The notes under the pieces are model-generated. The model was not told the origin of the DNA. It saw only the letters and a list, made by a program, of their open reading frames with translations, and did no database searches. The translations under genes and the position numbers were made by a program. From positions 1-13,977 of the forward strand of contig PABS01000054.1 in NCBI GenBank assembly GCA_002699325.1: a stretch of DNA of 13,977 bases, in the 5' to 3' direction. Below are positions 1-7,699 of this stretch, in pieces; within the stretch, counting starts at the first letter, position 1, and each line of letters starts with the position of its first letter. The stretch comes from Ponticaulis sp. GTDB taxonomy: Bacteria > Pseudomonadota > Alphaproteobacteria > Caulobacterales > Hyphomonadaceae.

Positions 1-195
1 TTCGATGGGAAGGTCATCTGCATAGACGATCGAGCCGGCGTGTCGGATTTCACACCCCAGGGCGAGTGCATAGCGGCGCACCGGATCTTTGAAGCCGCCA
101 CTGCGCTTGGTGACCGCAACGGCCAGGCAAAGATACTTCTTGCCATCCGGTGTTTCGGCGAGTTGCCGCTGTATGCGATTGGGCGTCTCGCCTGT
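1..195 (-). pseudogene. C-terminal fragment of an ScfR-like (DUF2083) transcriptional regulator
   Basis: Read on the minus strand in the frame ending at base 1, this stretch encodes a continuous segment containing PDGKKYLCLAVAVTK, then DPVRRYALALGCEIRHAG and IVYADDLPIE. That pattern (PDG..YLC.A.A, then ALGC..RHA..IVYAD) is typical of the C-terminal domain of XRE/ScfR short-chain fatty acyl-CoA-responsive regulators, which control propionate and related acyl-CoA metabolism in alphaproteobacteria. The helix-turn-helix N-terminus and middle of the protein are absent. Instead the fragment is joined at about 185-195 to a piece of an acyl-CoA ligase. There is no start codon or ribosome binding site of its own. 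The last residues of the domain, including the usual Cys-rich end, would lie beyond the left edge. The family call rests on remembered motifs, not a search. Confidence 0.6.
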
Positions 196-519
196 TCCAC
201 GGTGAACTGGATCTGGTGCGGATCAAATCTTGGATTGATGGTGCAGAATATGGCCAGCAGCGGTGACGCCATAATAGAGTTCGAAGTGACGGCGTGTATT
301 GAGGGCAAGCGAAGCGATGCAGGATTGATGAGGCAGAGCTTCAGCCGCCAACTTCGATGTGAGTTGGTCTGCGCGTGCTTTTGTTTGCCGGTATGACTGG
401 AGCCGAAACTGGCCGTCTTCATCGACAGACGAGATGTTGAGATCGCCGTGCTGACGCGCTGCATAACTCAGAATATCTGGAATACTTAGCGCGTGATCCT
501 GCATCAGATATGGCGTCAT
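190..519 (-). pseudogene. Frameshifted N-terminal fragment of an acyl-CoA ligase
   Basis: From ATG 519 (or ATG 504) the minus strand encodes MTPYLMQDHALSIPDIL and continues to a stop at 223-225. It resembles the first ~110 residues of the intact ligase at 6090-7682: MQDHALSI against MQDYALTL, and FELYYGVTAAGHILH against MECWYGIMGLGAVCH. The frame then breaks. At about 240 the reading shifts and the other frame continues with INPRF.P.QI.F.VEQA, matching NPRLTEEQLAWMIGQ of the intact paralog. A net loss of two bases (or gain of one) in the conserved HT(I/L)NPR motif explains this. The similarity stops at about 190, where regulator-like sequence begins. All catalytic motifs (P-loop, TGD, hinge, C-terminal lysine) are missing, so this is a dead remnant. 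The upstream GAGG on the minus strand is 10 bases from ATG 519. Confidence 0.72.
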
Positions 520-902
520 TTCGGGTTTTCCTCACCCCATTTTTGTTTCTTGTTCTTTCGGATAAGTATGTGGGAAAGCCCGGTACGCGCTTTACTCAGC
601 GAGCGTTCTTCTTTTTCCGCAAAGGAACACGTTCGTCGCGGCGAAAGCCTGAGCCTGCAGGCTGCGCGAGATACGCTTTGGCAAAGATGGGGCTGCAGCA
701 AGCCTGCCGATTTCAGTCTGAAGCTGTGTCCGGCGCCGGTCCAAGCCTGCTGAACGCATCTGGTCTTTTAACCAGGTATAATCCGAGCCTGCGCCCTCAT
801 GCTCATGCCATGACGCCCGGACATCAGTGCACAAGGCGCCAGAGGAGGCTCGGAAAGTTTGAGGTGGAGCTTGATTGCTTCAAAGCGGCTAAACAGCCTT
901 AG
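520..902. other. Non-coding or degenerate stretch left of the TetR gene
   Basis: About 380 bases without a gene I can recognise. Several short open frames exist on both strands, but none has a family motif together with a convincing ribosome binding site. One minus-strand frame (516-701) ends in an ATGA overlap with the ligase fragment's ATG 519, which could mean that a now-degraded upstream gene was once translationally coupled to it. A weak dyad, CTGGT-6-ACCAG, lies at 760-775 just before the sequence GGTATAAT. I do not assign it a function. Confidence 0.4.
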
Positions 903-1049
903 CGCCCGTACTCGTATTTAAGTGTCTCGGATAGTTCTCTGACGGGCGGGGAAGGCAACGCCGAAATGGTTTTGTACGGCGGTGTCGGGTTTGTCCGGTT
1001 TGCCAGGCTGCCAGAACTTAAGCAGTCGAGGCGCACTGCAAAGCTATGA
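903..1049 (+). pseudogene. Possible C-terminal remnant of a TlyA-type rRNA methyltransferase
   Basis: The plus-strand frame from 903 to the stop at 1047-1049 reads DSSLTGGEGNAEMVLYGG near its start (from base 930). TlyA-family 16S/23S rRNA 2'-O-methyltransferases (hemolysin A family) end in a block of the form SP(I/L)xGGxGNxEFLLxxR, so the fit is good over about 16 residues. Upstream in the same frame there is a stop at 900-902 and no methyltransferase domain, and there is no start codon or ribosome binding site. If real, it is only the last few percent of the gene followed by unrelated sequence. Chance resemblance is possible because the match is short. Confidence 0.35.
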
Positions 1050-1108
1050 CGATAAACGGTGAGAAGCTTCGCTTGCCTGTCCGGCCATCCTCTCGCCGCC
1101 CGGTGAGT

Positions 1109-1798
1109 TCAATCGGTTCGTGCCTTTGATCTCTCGCTTAGCTCATGAAACCCAGCGGCCATGAAGCTCGCCATTCTCTCTTTAATCGCCTCAAAGTCAT
1201 CCGACTTACAAAGCCCGCCGGAAAGTCGGTCAATACGGCCTGTGCGACCAAGGGTCAGCATCAATGAGCCGGTAACAAAGTGATACCCCCAGAAGAGGTC
1301 TTCGCGGGAGCAGTCAGGCAGAGCTTTTTCAAGAATACCGATAAGGCGCAGAATGAGCGGATCAAAGTGATAATCGAAAAGCTCGGCGCCATATGGCGTG
1401 TTGGATGACTGCGCACCCAGTGCACCATAGTTCTTCCAGCCCTCGCCTCCCTGAATATAGAGATCGAGATCGGTGTCGAGGAATGCGCGCAGGGCGCCTT
1501 CTACCGTCGGTTTGTCGCCGCTCGCCTTCTCGTATTCGTCCAGTGCTTTCATTCGGAGCGAGCTCGTCACACCGGCCCGGCGTGCGATCACGGCGTCGAA
1601 TACGCTCTTCTTGTCGTCGAAGTAATAGTTCAGCAGGGTGTGGTGGACACCTACGCGTTTTGCAATGTCTTTCAGCGTGACGCCGTTGAAGCCGAACTGC
1701 GCGAATAGGTACTCAGCTTCGTCAAGGATTTGTTCCATTGTTTCAGCGCGCTGCTCAGCCTTCGTCATACGACGGCGCTTGGGGGCAGTATTCGTCAT
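1109..1798 (-). CDS. TetR/AcrR-family transcriptional regulator
   Basis: A 229-residue protein, a normal TetR length. The N-terminal DNA-binding domain spans roughly residues 15-65: AEYLFAQFGFNGVTLKDIAK, then RVGVHHTLLNYYFDDKKSVF, which has the characteristic helix-turn-helix and the (L)xYYF block at the end of the recognition helix. Residues 75-220 form the ligand-binding and dimerisation domain, rich in aromatic residues (GGEGWKNYG, LFDYHFDPL, LFWGYHFVTG). It diverges from the TonB-receptor operon, the usual place for a local repressor. The 20-bp dyads at 2006-2025 and 12370-12389 are the best candidates for its binding sites; that is an inference. A TTGACA box at 1854-1859 (minus strand) could be its -35 element, but no good -10 follows. 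No clear Shine-Dalgarno precedes the ATG, and Met11 is an alternative start. The ligand is unknown, plausibly a cluster substrate or an acyl-CoA product. Confidence 0.9.
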   Translation of the reverse strand: MTNTAPKRRRMTKAEQRAETMEQILDEAEYLFAQFGFNGVTLKDIAKRVGVHHTLLNYYFDDKKSVFDAVIARRAGVTSSLRMKALDEYEKASGDKPTVEGALRAFLDTDLDLYIQGGEGWKNYGALGAQSSNTPYGAELFDYHFDPLILRLIGILEKALPDCSREDLFWGYHFVTGSLMLTLGRTGRIDRLSGGLCKSDDFEAIKERMASFMAAGFHELSERSKARTD

Positions 1799-1998
1799 TC
1801 AGTCAATCAGCCATTTCTTTTGTCTTTGTCTGATGAAAGCCAATCGCGTGACATGTCAACTTCAAGCAAGGCCAACATAACAGCACCTTCATTCTGAAAA
1901 CCCGTATGCCTGCGCCTTGTCCTGCTCACATCTCGGATGTTCGCCCTGTTGTCGGGATAGTGTGGCGCATAGCTGTGACCTTCTCAATACATCATGAA

Positions 1999-2014
1999 GA
2001 TAATGTTCATTATC
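1999..2014. repeat. Perfect 16-bp dyad overlapping the operator
   Basis: GATAATG-TT-CATTATC is a perfect 7-bp inverted repeat with a 2-base centre. Its right arm overlaps the left half of the 20-bp operator-like dyad at 2006-2025. It could be a second protein-binding site or a second register for the same regulator. No equivalent is seen at the MFS promoter. Confidence 0.55.
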
Positions 2015-2025
2015 ATAAGAGTGAA
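2006..2025 (+). promoter_or_regulatory. Candidate operator of the receptor-esterase operon
   Basis: TTCATTA-6-GAGTGAA, 20 bp. The right arm is identical to, and the left arm matches 5 of 7 bases of, the perfect dyad TTCACTC-6-GAGTGAA at 12370-12389, with the same arm length and spacer. In transcription orientation both sites run straight into TAT(T/C), so GAGTGAATAT is shared exactly. The site lies about 80 bp ahead of the receptor start. It is a likely binding site for the adjacent TetR-family protein; that assignment is inferred from position and repetition. Confidence 0.65.
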
Positions 2026-2059
2026 TATTATTGACAGGTCATGCTTTCTGCATTTGTAT
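2026..2059 (+). promoter_or_regulatory. Candidate promoter(s) of the receptor operon
   Basis: Two readings are possible. In the first, TTGACA (2031-2036), a 17-base spacer and TTGTAT (2054-2059) form a sigma-70-type promoter just downstream of the operator. In the second, by alignment with the MFS promoter, AATATT/TATTAT (2024-2031) immediately after the operator is the -10 box, with a poor -35. The -35 of the first reading is a perfect consensus, so I slightly favour it. Mapping the transcript start would decide. Confidence 0.45.
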
Positions 2060-2105
2060 CGCCGGATAAGCGGGAAAACCCGCAATACATCGGGAGGAAA
2101 ATACA

Positions 2106-4373
2106 ATGCGATTCATGGCATCTGTTTCGATTATTTCGTTGCTGGCGCTCGGGGCGCCGGCTCTTGCTCAAGTCACTTCAGCACCTGAAACCAGTGAACC
2201 CGCGCAGGAAGAAGAGGCGCGCCAGGAGCGTGTCATCGTCACCTCGACGCGTCGTGAGCAAGATTTGCAGGACGTGCCTCTGGCCGTCACGGCCTGGCAA
2301 CAGGAAGCACTGAGCGAAAAAGGCATTGTCAGCTATGATGGCCTGGCTCGCGAAACACCCGGCATCGTCCTGAACCAGCCAACAGCAAACTTCAACACGA
2401 TCACAACCCGCGGCATCGCAACCAACGGCTACGGCGCAAATCTGCAAGCGGCCACTGCGATCTATATCAACGAACTGCCGATCTCGAGTAACGGCAACTC
2501 CACGATCCTCGATCCGACGCTTTATGATGTTGAGCGGGTGGAGGTCCTGCGCGGCCCGCAGGGCACGCTTTTTGGCGCGAACTCCTTGTCTGGCGCAGTG
2601 CGCATCCTGACCAAAGCGCCCAACCCTAATGAGTTCGAAGCCTCGGCTCTTGTCGATTTCGGCCTGACAGATGGTGACGCTCTGCGACAGCGCTATAATG
2701 GCATGGTGAACATGCCTCTGATTGAGGACAAGCTGGCGCTTCGCGTCGTAGGCTTTTATCGCGACGAAGATGGCTGGGTCGACAATATCGGTACGGGTAT
2801 TGAAGGGGCCAACTCATTGGAGGCCGTCGGTGGACGCGCACACCTGTTGTGGGAGCCAACCGATAATTTCGACGTGGGCTTGCTGATTATTCACGAGGAC
2901 AACGACCCTGCCGATTCGGGTCTGACGAACCCGGACCGCGGTGAATTCATCCGTTTGACCGAGCGTCCTGACCTCTTCCAGTCGGACTTTACAAGCTACA
3001 ACCTCACCGCCAACTGGGAAATGGACTGGGCGACCCTGACGAGCTCCTCGACCTATTCCAATATTGACGGGCTCTTCATCGTCGATCTCGCCGGCACGTT
3101 CAATCAGGCCATTCCGTTTGCGTTAGACGCTGTTGGTTCGGACGAGAATTTCGTTCAGGAAGTTCGTCTTGTTTCTGCCGAGGGTGGTGACTGGGACTGG
3201 ACCGTCGGCGGCTTTTATTTCAACAAGCGCCGCGATATCGACTACGACTATCGCTCATCACTCGACTTTCTTCAGACACGAAATCTGACGGGCCTCCCAA
3301 ACGAGTATTATCAGAGCTATAGCGGATATTTCGACGCGATTGAATCTGCCGCTTTCGGTGAATTGACCTATCGCTTCTCAGAGCAATTCTGGCTCACCGG
3401 CGGGCTGCGATACACCGAAACCTCTGTGCAGTCACATACACTTGCTGGCGGTTACAATTCCAACTATCTGGCCGTTGCACTCGGCGGCTTTTCGAACGTC
3501 GCGCTGACCGTGGTTCCAGTCGCGGCAGCAGACGGCCAGAAGGTCGAAGCCGACAATATGTCCTATAAGGTCAGCGCCTCGTACAAGCCCATGGATAACC
3601 TGACGACTTACGCGTCGATCTCAACAGGTTTCCGGTCTCCGGTCGCAAATGCGCGGGCAGGATCGGTCAGTCTCGTGGATCCGAATGATCTTGTCATTCC
3701 AAACGGCGCTGACTCAGACGAGCTGACAAATTACGAAGTCGGCATGAAGGGCACCTTCCTGAACGGCAAGCTCGTTTCCAACCTTTCAGCTTATTACATT
3801 CTCTGGGAGGATATTCAGGTTCAGGCGAACCGGCTGTCAGACCAGGTTCAGTTCGCGACCAATATTGGTGAAGCCGTCAGTCAGGGTATTGAGTTTGAAG
3901 TTGGCTACTATCCCGGAAATGGATTCAGCCTGTTTGTGAACGGGTCGCTGAACGACACCGAAATCACAGAGCTAACGCCCGAAGAAGCAGCAATTTCAGG
4001 CGCGGAAGAAGGCCTGCAACTCGCTATGCCGAACTTCCAGGGCGCGGCCACGGCACGCTACGACTTCGACATTGGCGACATGGATGCATTCGTGTCCGGC
4101 ACGGTCGCTCATGTGGGTGATTTCCCGGCAATGTTGCCGAACACGCCCGGTCAACCAAACCTGCCAGCGGCAACCTTCGACTACTCGGACGCTTACACGA
4201 CTTTGAATCTGCAGGCTGGCATCGAAAAGGACAACTGGAAGGTGACCGGCTATGTCGAGAATTTGTTCGACGACAATTCGGTCACATATGTCCACCCGGA
4301 AGCCTTCACCGATGCACGTTACGCTCGCTTGCGCCCGCAGACCATCGGTGTCCGCCTGAGCCTCGACTATTGA
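2106..4373 (+). CDS. TonB-dependent outer-membrane receptor
   Basis: 755 residues, the usual size for the family. A Sec signal peptide (residues 1-21, cleavage after APALA before Q22) is followed by an acidic linker, a TonB-box-like ERVIVTS (41-47) and the plug domain. The plug carries the conserved RVEVLRGPQGTLFG (144-157) and a following SGAVRILTK. The rest is a 22-strand beta-barrel, with typical tyrosine-rich strands and a terminal strand ending RLSLDY with a C-terminal aromatic residue. It should import a large or scarce ligand across the outer membrane using TonB energy. It resembles the many receptors of marine alphaproteobacteria and sphingomonads whose ligands are carbohydrates or organic compounds rather than siderophores. 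The ligand is not readable here. GGGAGG (2092-2097), 8 bases ahead of the ATG, fixes the start. It is the first gene of the operon, 13 bases before the esterase, so the ligand is likely the esterase substrate. Confidence 0.93.
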   Translation: MRFMASVSIISLLALGAPALAQVTSAPETSEPAQEEEARQERVIVTSTRREQDLQDVPLAVTAWQQEALSEKGIVSYDGLARETPGIVLNQPTANFNTITTRGIATNGYGANLQAATAIYINELPISSNGNSTILDPTLYDVERVEVLRGPQGTLFGANSLSGAVRILTKAPNPNEFEASALVDFGLTDGDALRQRYNGMVNMPLIEDKLALRVVGFYRDEDGWVDNIGTGIEGANSLEAVGGRAHLLWEPTDNFDVGLLIIHEDNDPADSGLTNPDRGEFIRLTERPDLFQSDFTSYNLTANWEMDWATLTSSSTYSNIDGLFIVDLAGTFNQAIPFALDAVGSDENFVQEVRLVSAEGGDWDWTVGGFYFNKRRDIDYDYRSSLDFLQTRNLTGLPNEYYQSYSGYFDAIESAAFGELTYRFSEQFWLTGGLRYTETSVQSHTLAGGYNSNYLAVALGGFSNVALTVVPVAAADGQKVEADNMSYKVSASYKPMDNLTTYASISTGFRSPVANARAGSVSLVDPNDLVIPNGADSDELTNYEVGMKGTFLNGKLVSNLSAYYILWEDIQVQANRLSDQVQFATNIGEAVSQGIEFEVGYYPGNGFSLFVNGSLNDTEITELTPEEAAISGAEEGLQLAMPNFQGAATARYDFDIGDMDAFVSGTVAHVGDFPAMLPNTPGQPNLPAATFDYSDAYTTLNLQAGIEKDNWKVTGYVENLFDDNSVTYVHPEAFTDARYARLRPQTIGVRLSLDY

Positions 4374-4386
4374 TCGGGGCCGTGTC

Positions 4387-6099
4387 GTGCAGGATCTGAA
4401 AGATAAACTGAGGTTTGGAAAATTGCAGCGCCATTGCAGCGAAGGCCTTTTGCCTTTGCTGCTGGCCGCCGGGCTGATTGGGCAGACAGGATGTGTCGCA
4501 CCCTCTGAAACACGCCTGGCATCTTCCGAACAATCGATCGTGGTGGATGCTCCCGTGGGGACGCTTAAGGGGGAAGCCCTGGACGGCGTTACGGTGTATC
4601 GCGGCGTTCCCTTCGCGCTCGCTCCAACAGGTGAACGTCGTTGGGTCCCGCCAGAGCCTTTCCCGGATTGGAAGGGTGTTCGTCAGGCAGAAGAGTTTGG
4701 TCCGGCCTGCGTGCAGCCGCCATCGCGGCCCGGCAGTATCTACCAATGGGATCTGCCATCGGTCAGTGAGGATTGTCTCAACCTGAACGTCTGGGTTCCG
4801 GACGGGGCGGAAGATGCACCCGTGTTCGTGTGGATTCATGGCGGATCGCTGGTGACCGGGGCAGGCAGTCAGAGCATGTATGACGGAGAGAAACTGGCCC
4901 GCGAGTCCGGATTGATCGTTGTGACGGTCAATTATCGACTTGGTGTGCTCGGCTATCTCGCCCATCCGGAGCTGAGCGAGGAATCTGCACAAAACATTTC
5001 GGGCAATTATGGTCTTAAAGATCAGGTTGCGGCGCTGAAATGGGTCGAACGTAATATTGAGGCGTTCGGGGGAAACCCGGACAATGTGACGATTGCAGGG
5101 GAGTCAGCCGGCGCTCTCAGCGTGATGTTTCTCATGGTGTCTCCGGAAGCCAGAGGTCTGTTCGACAAGGCGATAGCCGAAAGCGCGTATATGGTTTCCA
5201 TGGCGCCTCTTCGAGGCAGCGTGAATGGACACCCATCTGCCGAAAGCGCAGGGCTTGAGTTTCAGGAGAAAGCAAAGGCAGACTCCCTGGCTGAGCTTCG
5301 CGATATGGACGCAGAGAAGCTTGTTGAGATTGCGGGAAAAAGTGGGTTCACACCTTTTGGCGTCATCGATGATGTCTGGCTGACCGAACAGATGCCCGAG
5401 ACTTTTGACAAGGGCGAGCAGGCACAAGTGCCTATCCTTGCGGGCTTCAATGAAGGTGAGATCAGATCACTCAGATTTCTCCTGCCGCCTGTGCCTGACA
5501 GTGAGGATTATGAAGCCGCCATTCGCGCCAGTCATGGCGCGCTGGCCGACCGTTTCCTCGACATGTATCCGGCTGATAAACCGGAAGTCAGCATGCTCGC
5601 GACAACGCGGGACGCCATGTATGGCTGGACGGCTGAACGGCTGGCTGCGTCTCAGTCTGCGGCAGGCCATCCCTCATATTTTTACTTCTTCGATCACAGT
5701 TATCCAGCTGCGGACAAGTGGGGACTTCGTGCCTTCCACGCCATGGAAATCCCCTATGTGTTTGGCACGCTCTTCGATGTGCCTGAGCCGTGGCCGCAAG
5801 CGCCGCGTACGGATAAAGAACGCAAACTCATGAGCGCAATGATGTCTTATTGGGCAAGTTTTGCGCGCGATGGTGTCCCAAGCGCGCCAGGGCAAGCCGA
5901 ATGGCCGTCCTATGGTGAGGATGAAACGGGAATGGTGTTTGCCGACACGCCGAAAGCCTGGCCGGGCCTGGCCCGTTCGAGATTTGAGCTTCACGAGACG
6001 ATCGTCTGCCGCAGGCGTGCCGATGGAACGCTTCAATGGAATTGGAATGTCGGCATTATCTCGCCGCCTTTGCCGCCGGAGGTTCCGCAGTGCAATTGA
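4387..6099 (+). CDS. Type-B carboxylesterase lipoprotein (first copy)
   Basis: 570 residues from GTG 4387, an alpha/beta-hydrolase of the carboxylesterase type-B (COesterase) family. Visible signatures are YRGVPFALAP, SEDCLNLNVW, the oxyanion-hole HGG (151-153), the nucleophile elbow GESAG with Ser240, the acid Glu358 in GFNEGE and the histidine His451 in FHAMEIPYVFG. The triad is complete, so it should hydrolyse a carboxylic ester. A hydrophobic stretch ending IGQTGC (Cys36) indicates export and probably lipidation, although the lipobox is imperfect, so the site is the periplasm or outer membrane. The start is uncertain: GTG 4387 has a GGGG 7 bases upstream, while an in-frame TTG at 4423 has GAGG 9 bases upstream and would leave a more ordinary 24-residue signal. 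It sits between the receptor and the ligase. The fold also includes fumonisin esterase FumD and p-nitrobenzyl esterases, but no substrate can be assigned. Confidence 0.9.
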   Translation: MQDLKDKLRFGKLQRHCSEGLLPLLLAAGLIGQTGCVAPSETRLASSEQSIVVDAPVGTLKGEALDGVTVYRGVPFALAPTGERRWVPPEPFPDWKGVRQAEEFGPACVQPPSRPGSIYQWDLPSVSEDCLNLNVWVPDGAEDAPVFVWIHGGSLVTGAGSQSMYDGEKLARESGLIVVTVNYRLGVLGYLAHPELSEESAQNISGNYGLKDQVAALKWVERNIEAFGGNPDNVTIAGESAGALSVMFLMVSPEARGLFDKAIAESAYMVSMAPLRGSVNGHPSAESAGLEFQEKAKADSLAELRDMDAEKLVEIAGKSGFTPFGVIDDVWLTEQMPETFDKGEQAQVPILAGFNEGEIRSLRFLLPPVPDSEDYEAAIRASHGALADRFLDMYPADKPEVSMLATTRDAMYGWTAERLAASQSAAGHPSYFYFFDHSYPAADKWGLRAFHAMEIPYVFGTLFDVPEPWPQAPRTDKERKLMSAMMSYWASFARDGVPSAPGQAEWPSYGEDETGMVFADTPKAWPGLARSRFELHETIVCRRRADGTLQWNWNVGIISPPLPPEVPQCN

Positions 6100-7682
6100 A
6101 TGACGGCGCGATGCAGGATTATGCGCTGACGCTGGATCGGATGATCGAACATGCAGCGAAATGGCATCCTGAAAAAGATGTTGTTACGCGCCGGTTCGAT
6201 GGAAGCATCACGCGTGCTGGCTATGCTGACGTATATGGTCGCTCCCGAAAGGTCTCGGCGGTGCTTCAGAGGTTCGATACGAAGTATGGTGATCGTGTCG
6301 CGACCCTTGCCTGGAATTCACAGGCCCATATGGAATGCTGGTACGGCATTATGGGATTGGGTGCGGTGTGCCACACACTCAATCCACGCCTCACAGAAGA
6401 GCAGCTCGCATGGATGATCGGCCAGTCTGAGGCGCGCATTCTGATCGTGAGCGAAGACCTCCTGCCGCTCGCCAGCAAGATCGCTGGTCTTGCGCCTTCG
6501 CTGAGCGAAGTTCTTGTGATTGACACAATGGGTCCGAAGGCGCCTCAAATTGAGGGGCTTCCGAATGTTCAGGCGTTGGAGCCTTTGGTCGCAGATGCTG
6601 ACCCCGGCGCTGTCGTCTGGGGTGACTTCGCTGAAACAACGCCTTGTGGACTTTGCTTTACCTCAGGCACGACCGGTCAGCCGAAAGGTGTGACGTATAC
6701 CCACCGGGGAAGCTATCTGCATACGCTGCGCCAACTGCAGTCAGATGTCAGCGGGCTCAACTCGCATGACGTGGTTTTGCCAGTTGTGCCCATGTTTCAC
6801 GCGAATGCCTGGGGACTGCCATATTCGGCTCCGGCGACGGGCGCCCGGCTTGTCTTCTCGGGCCGTCAGGCAGATGGCGAAACCCTTGCGCGTCTGATTA
6901 TTGCTGAGGGGGTGACTGTGGCTGTCGGGGTTCCGACTGTCTGGCTGGACGTATTCGACTATCTCGATGCGAACGGGCTCGATGTGCCAAGCCTGAAGCG
7001 GGTCATGGTTGGTGGCTCGCCCATGAATTCTGCCTTGATGCGAAGGATCGAAGCTCGCGGAATTGCTGTGCAGACCACCTGGGGCATGACCGAGCTTTCG
7101 CCGCTCGGAACGGCTGCACCTCCCGGCGATGCCCGTTCGCCCGACACGGCTGGGCGACCCGCGCTCGGCATTGATCTGATGCTGACCGATCATGAGGGCG
7201 AACCGCTGAAAAAACAGCGCGAGAGCGAAGGTCATCTTTGGGTGCGGGGGCCGTCTGTGGTCGAGCGCTATTTCGGGCAGGATGAGCCGGCGACGCGAAA
7301 TGGCTGGTTCCCGACGGGCGATCTTGCTCAAATCAGTCAGGACGGACAGCTCTTTATCACCGGTCGTGCGAAGGACCTGATCAAATCAGGTGGTGAATGG
7401 ATCAACCCGACCGAGATTGAAGCGGTTGTGTCGGGTCTGCCGGAAGTCGCATTTGCTGCCGTTGTCGGACGCCAGCATGACAAATGGGGTGAGCGCCCGG
7501 TGCTTCTGGTGCAGTTTCGTGAAGGCGAGAGCCTGGCAGACGACACTCTGCGAACGACGCTGAAAGCGCACGTGCCGTCTTGGTGGTTGCCGGATGCTGT
7601 CATCCGCATACCCGATATGCCGCTCGCTGCGACCGGTAAAATCGATAAGATCCGCCTCAGAAGCCTCTATGGAGCAGCCTGA
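6090..7682 (+). CDS. Acyl-CoA ligase (AMP-forming, DmdB/fatty-acyl type)
   Basis: 530 residues. An ANL-superfamily enzyme that activates a carboxylic acid with ATP to an acyl-adenylate and then to the CoA thioester in the cytoplasm. Motifs in order: P-loop TSGTTGQPKG (191-200), VPMFHANAWG (233-242) as in medium-chain and methylthiopropionyl-CoA ligases, WGMTE (331-335), PTGD (408-411), the hinge and A8 region GRAKDLIKSGGEWINP (425-440), and the C-terminal ATGKIDK with catalytic Lys517. All are intact. I chose GTG 6090 because GGAGG (6078-6082) lies 7 bases before it. This overlaps the upstream esterase by 10 bases, suggesting translational coupling. ATG 6111 is an alternative giving 523 residues. 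The frame is also open upstream to ATG 6036, which lies deep in the esterase and has no ribosome binding site. By context it activates the acid freed by the neighbouring esterases. The 190-519 fragment is a broken paralog. Confidence 0.92.
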   Translation: MQLNDGAMQDYALTLDRMIEHAAKWHPEKDVVTRRFDGSITRAGYADVYGRSRKVSAVLQRFDTKYGDRVATLAWNSQAHMECWYGIMGLGAVCHTLNPRLTEEQLAWMIGQSEARILIVSEDLLPLASKIAGLAPSLSEVLVIDTMGPKAPQIEGLPNVQALEPLVADADPGAVVWGDFAETTPCGLCFTSGTTGQPKGVTYTHRGSYLHTLRQLQSDVSGLNSHDVVLPVVPMFHANAWGLPYSAPATGARLVFSGRQADGETLARLIIAEGVTVAVGVPTVWLDVFDYLDANGLDVPSLKRVMVGGSPMNSALMRRIEARGIAVQTTWGMTELSPLGTAAPPGDARSPDTAGRPALGIDLMLTDHEGEPLKKQRESEGHLWVRGPSVVERYFGQDEPATRNGWFPTGDLAQISQDGQLFITGRAKDLIKSGGEWINPTEIEAVVSGLPEVAFAAVVGRQHDKWGERPVLLVQFREGESLADDTLRTTLKAHVPSWWLPDAVIRIPDMPLAATGKIDKIRLRSLYGAA

Positions 7683-7699
7683 CTGCAAAGGAGCCGAAC

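Larger units (their letters stand above)
1799..2105. promoter_or_regulatory. Divergent intergenic control region, TetR gene / receptor operon
   Basis: The 307 bases between the two divergent starts hold no gene. They contain a perfect 10-bp palindrome TGACATGTCA (1849-1858) that overlaps a TTGACA box facing the TetR gene, two overlapping dyads at 1999-2025, candidate promoter elements for the receptor operon at 2026-2059, and a strong Shine-Dalgarno at 2092-2097. The segment 1990-2035 is noticeably AT-rich compared with its surroundings, as expected of a promoter core. Confidence 0.7.

Noticed and set aside
40..396. 118-codon plus-strand open frame at the left end
   Set aside because: It lies opposite the ligase and regulator fragments, which have recognisable motifs on the minus strand; the plus frame has none and no good ribosome binding site.
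760..775. Short dyad CTGGT-6-ACCAG next to GGTATAAT
   Set aside because: Only 5-bp arms and no gene start nearby on that strand; likely chance.
592..834. 80-codon minus-strand open frame with protein-like composition
   Set aside because: No family recognised, no ribosome binding site and overlapping frames of similar quality; treated as degenerate sequence.
4306..4992. 228-codon minus-strand open frame across the receptor/esterase junction
   Set aside because: Antisense to two well-supported genes, with no motif of its own.
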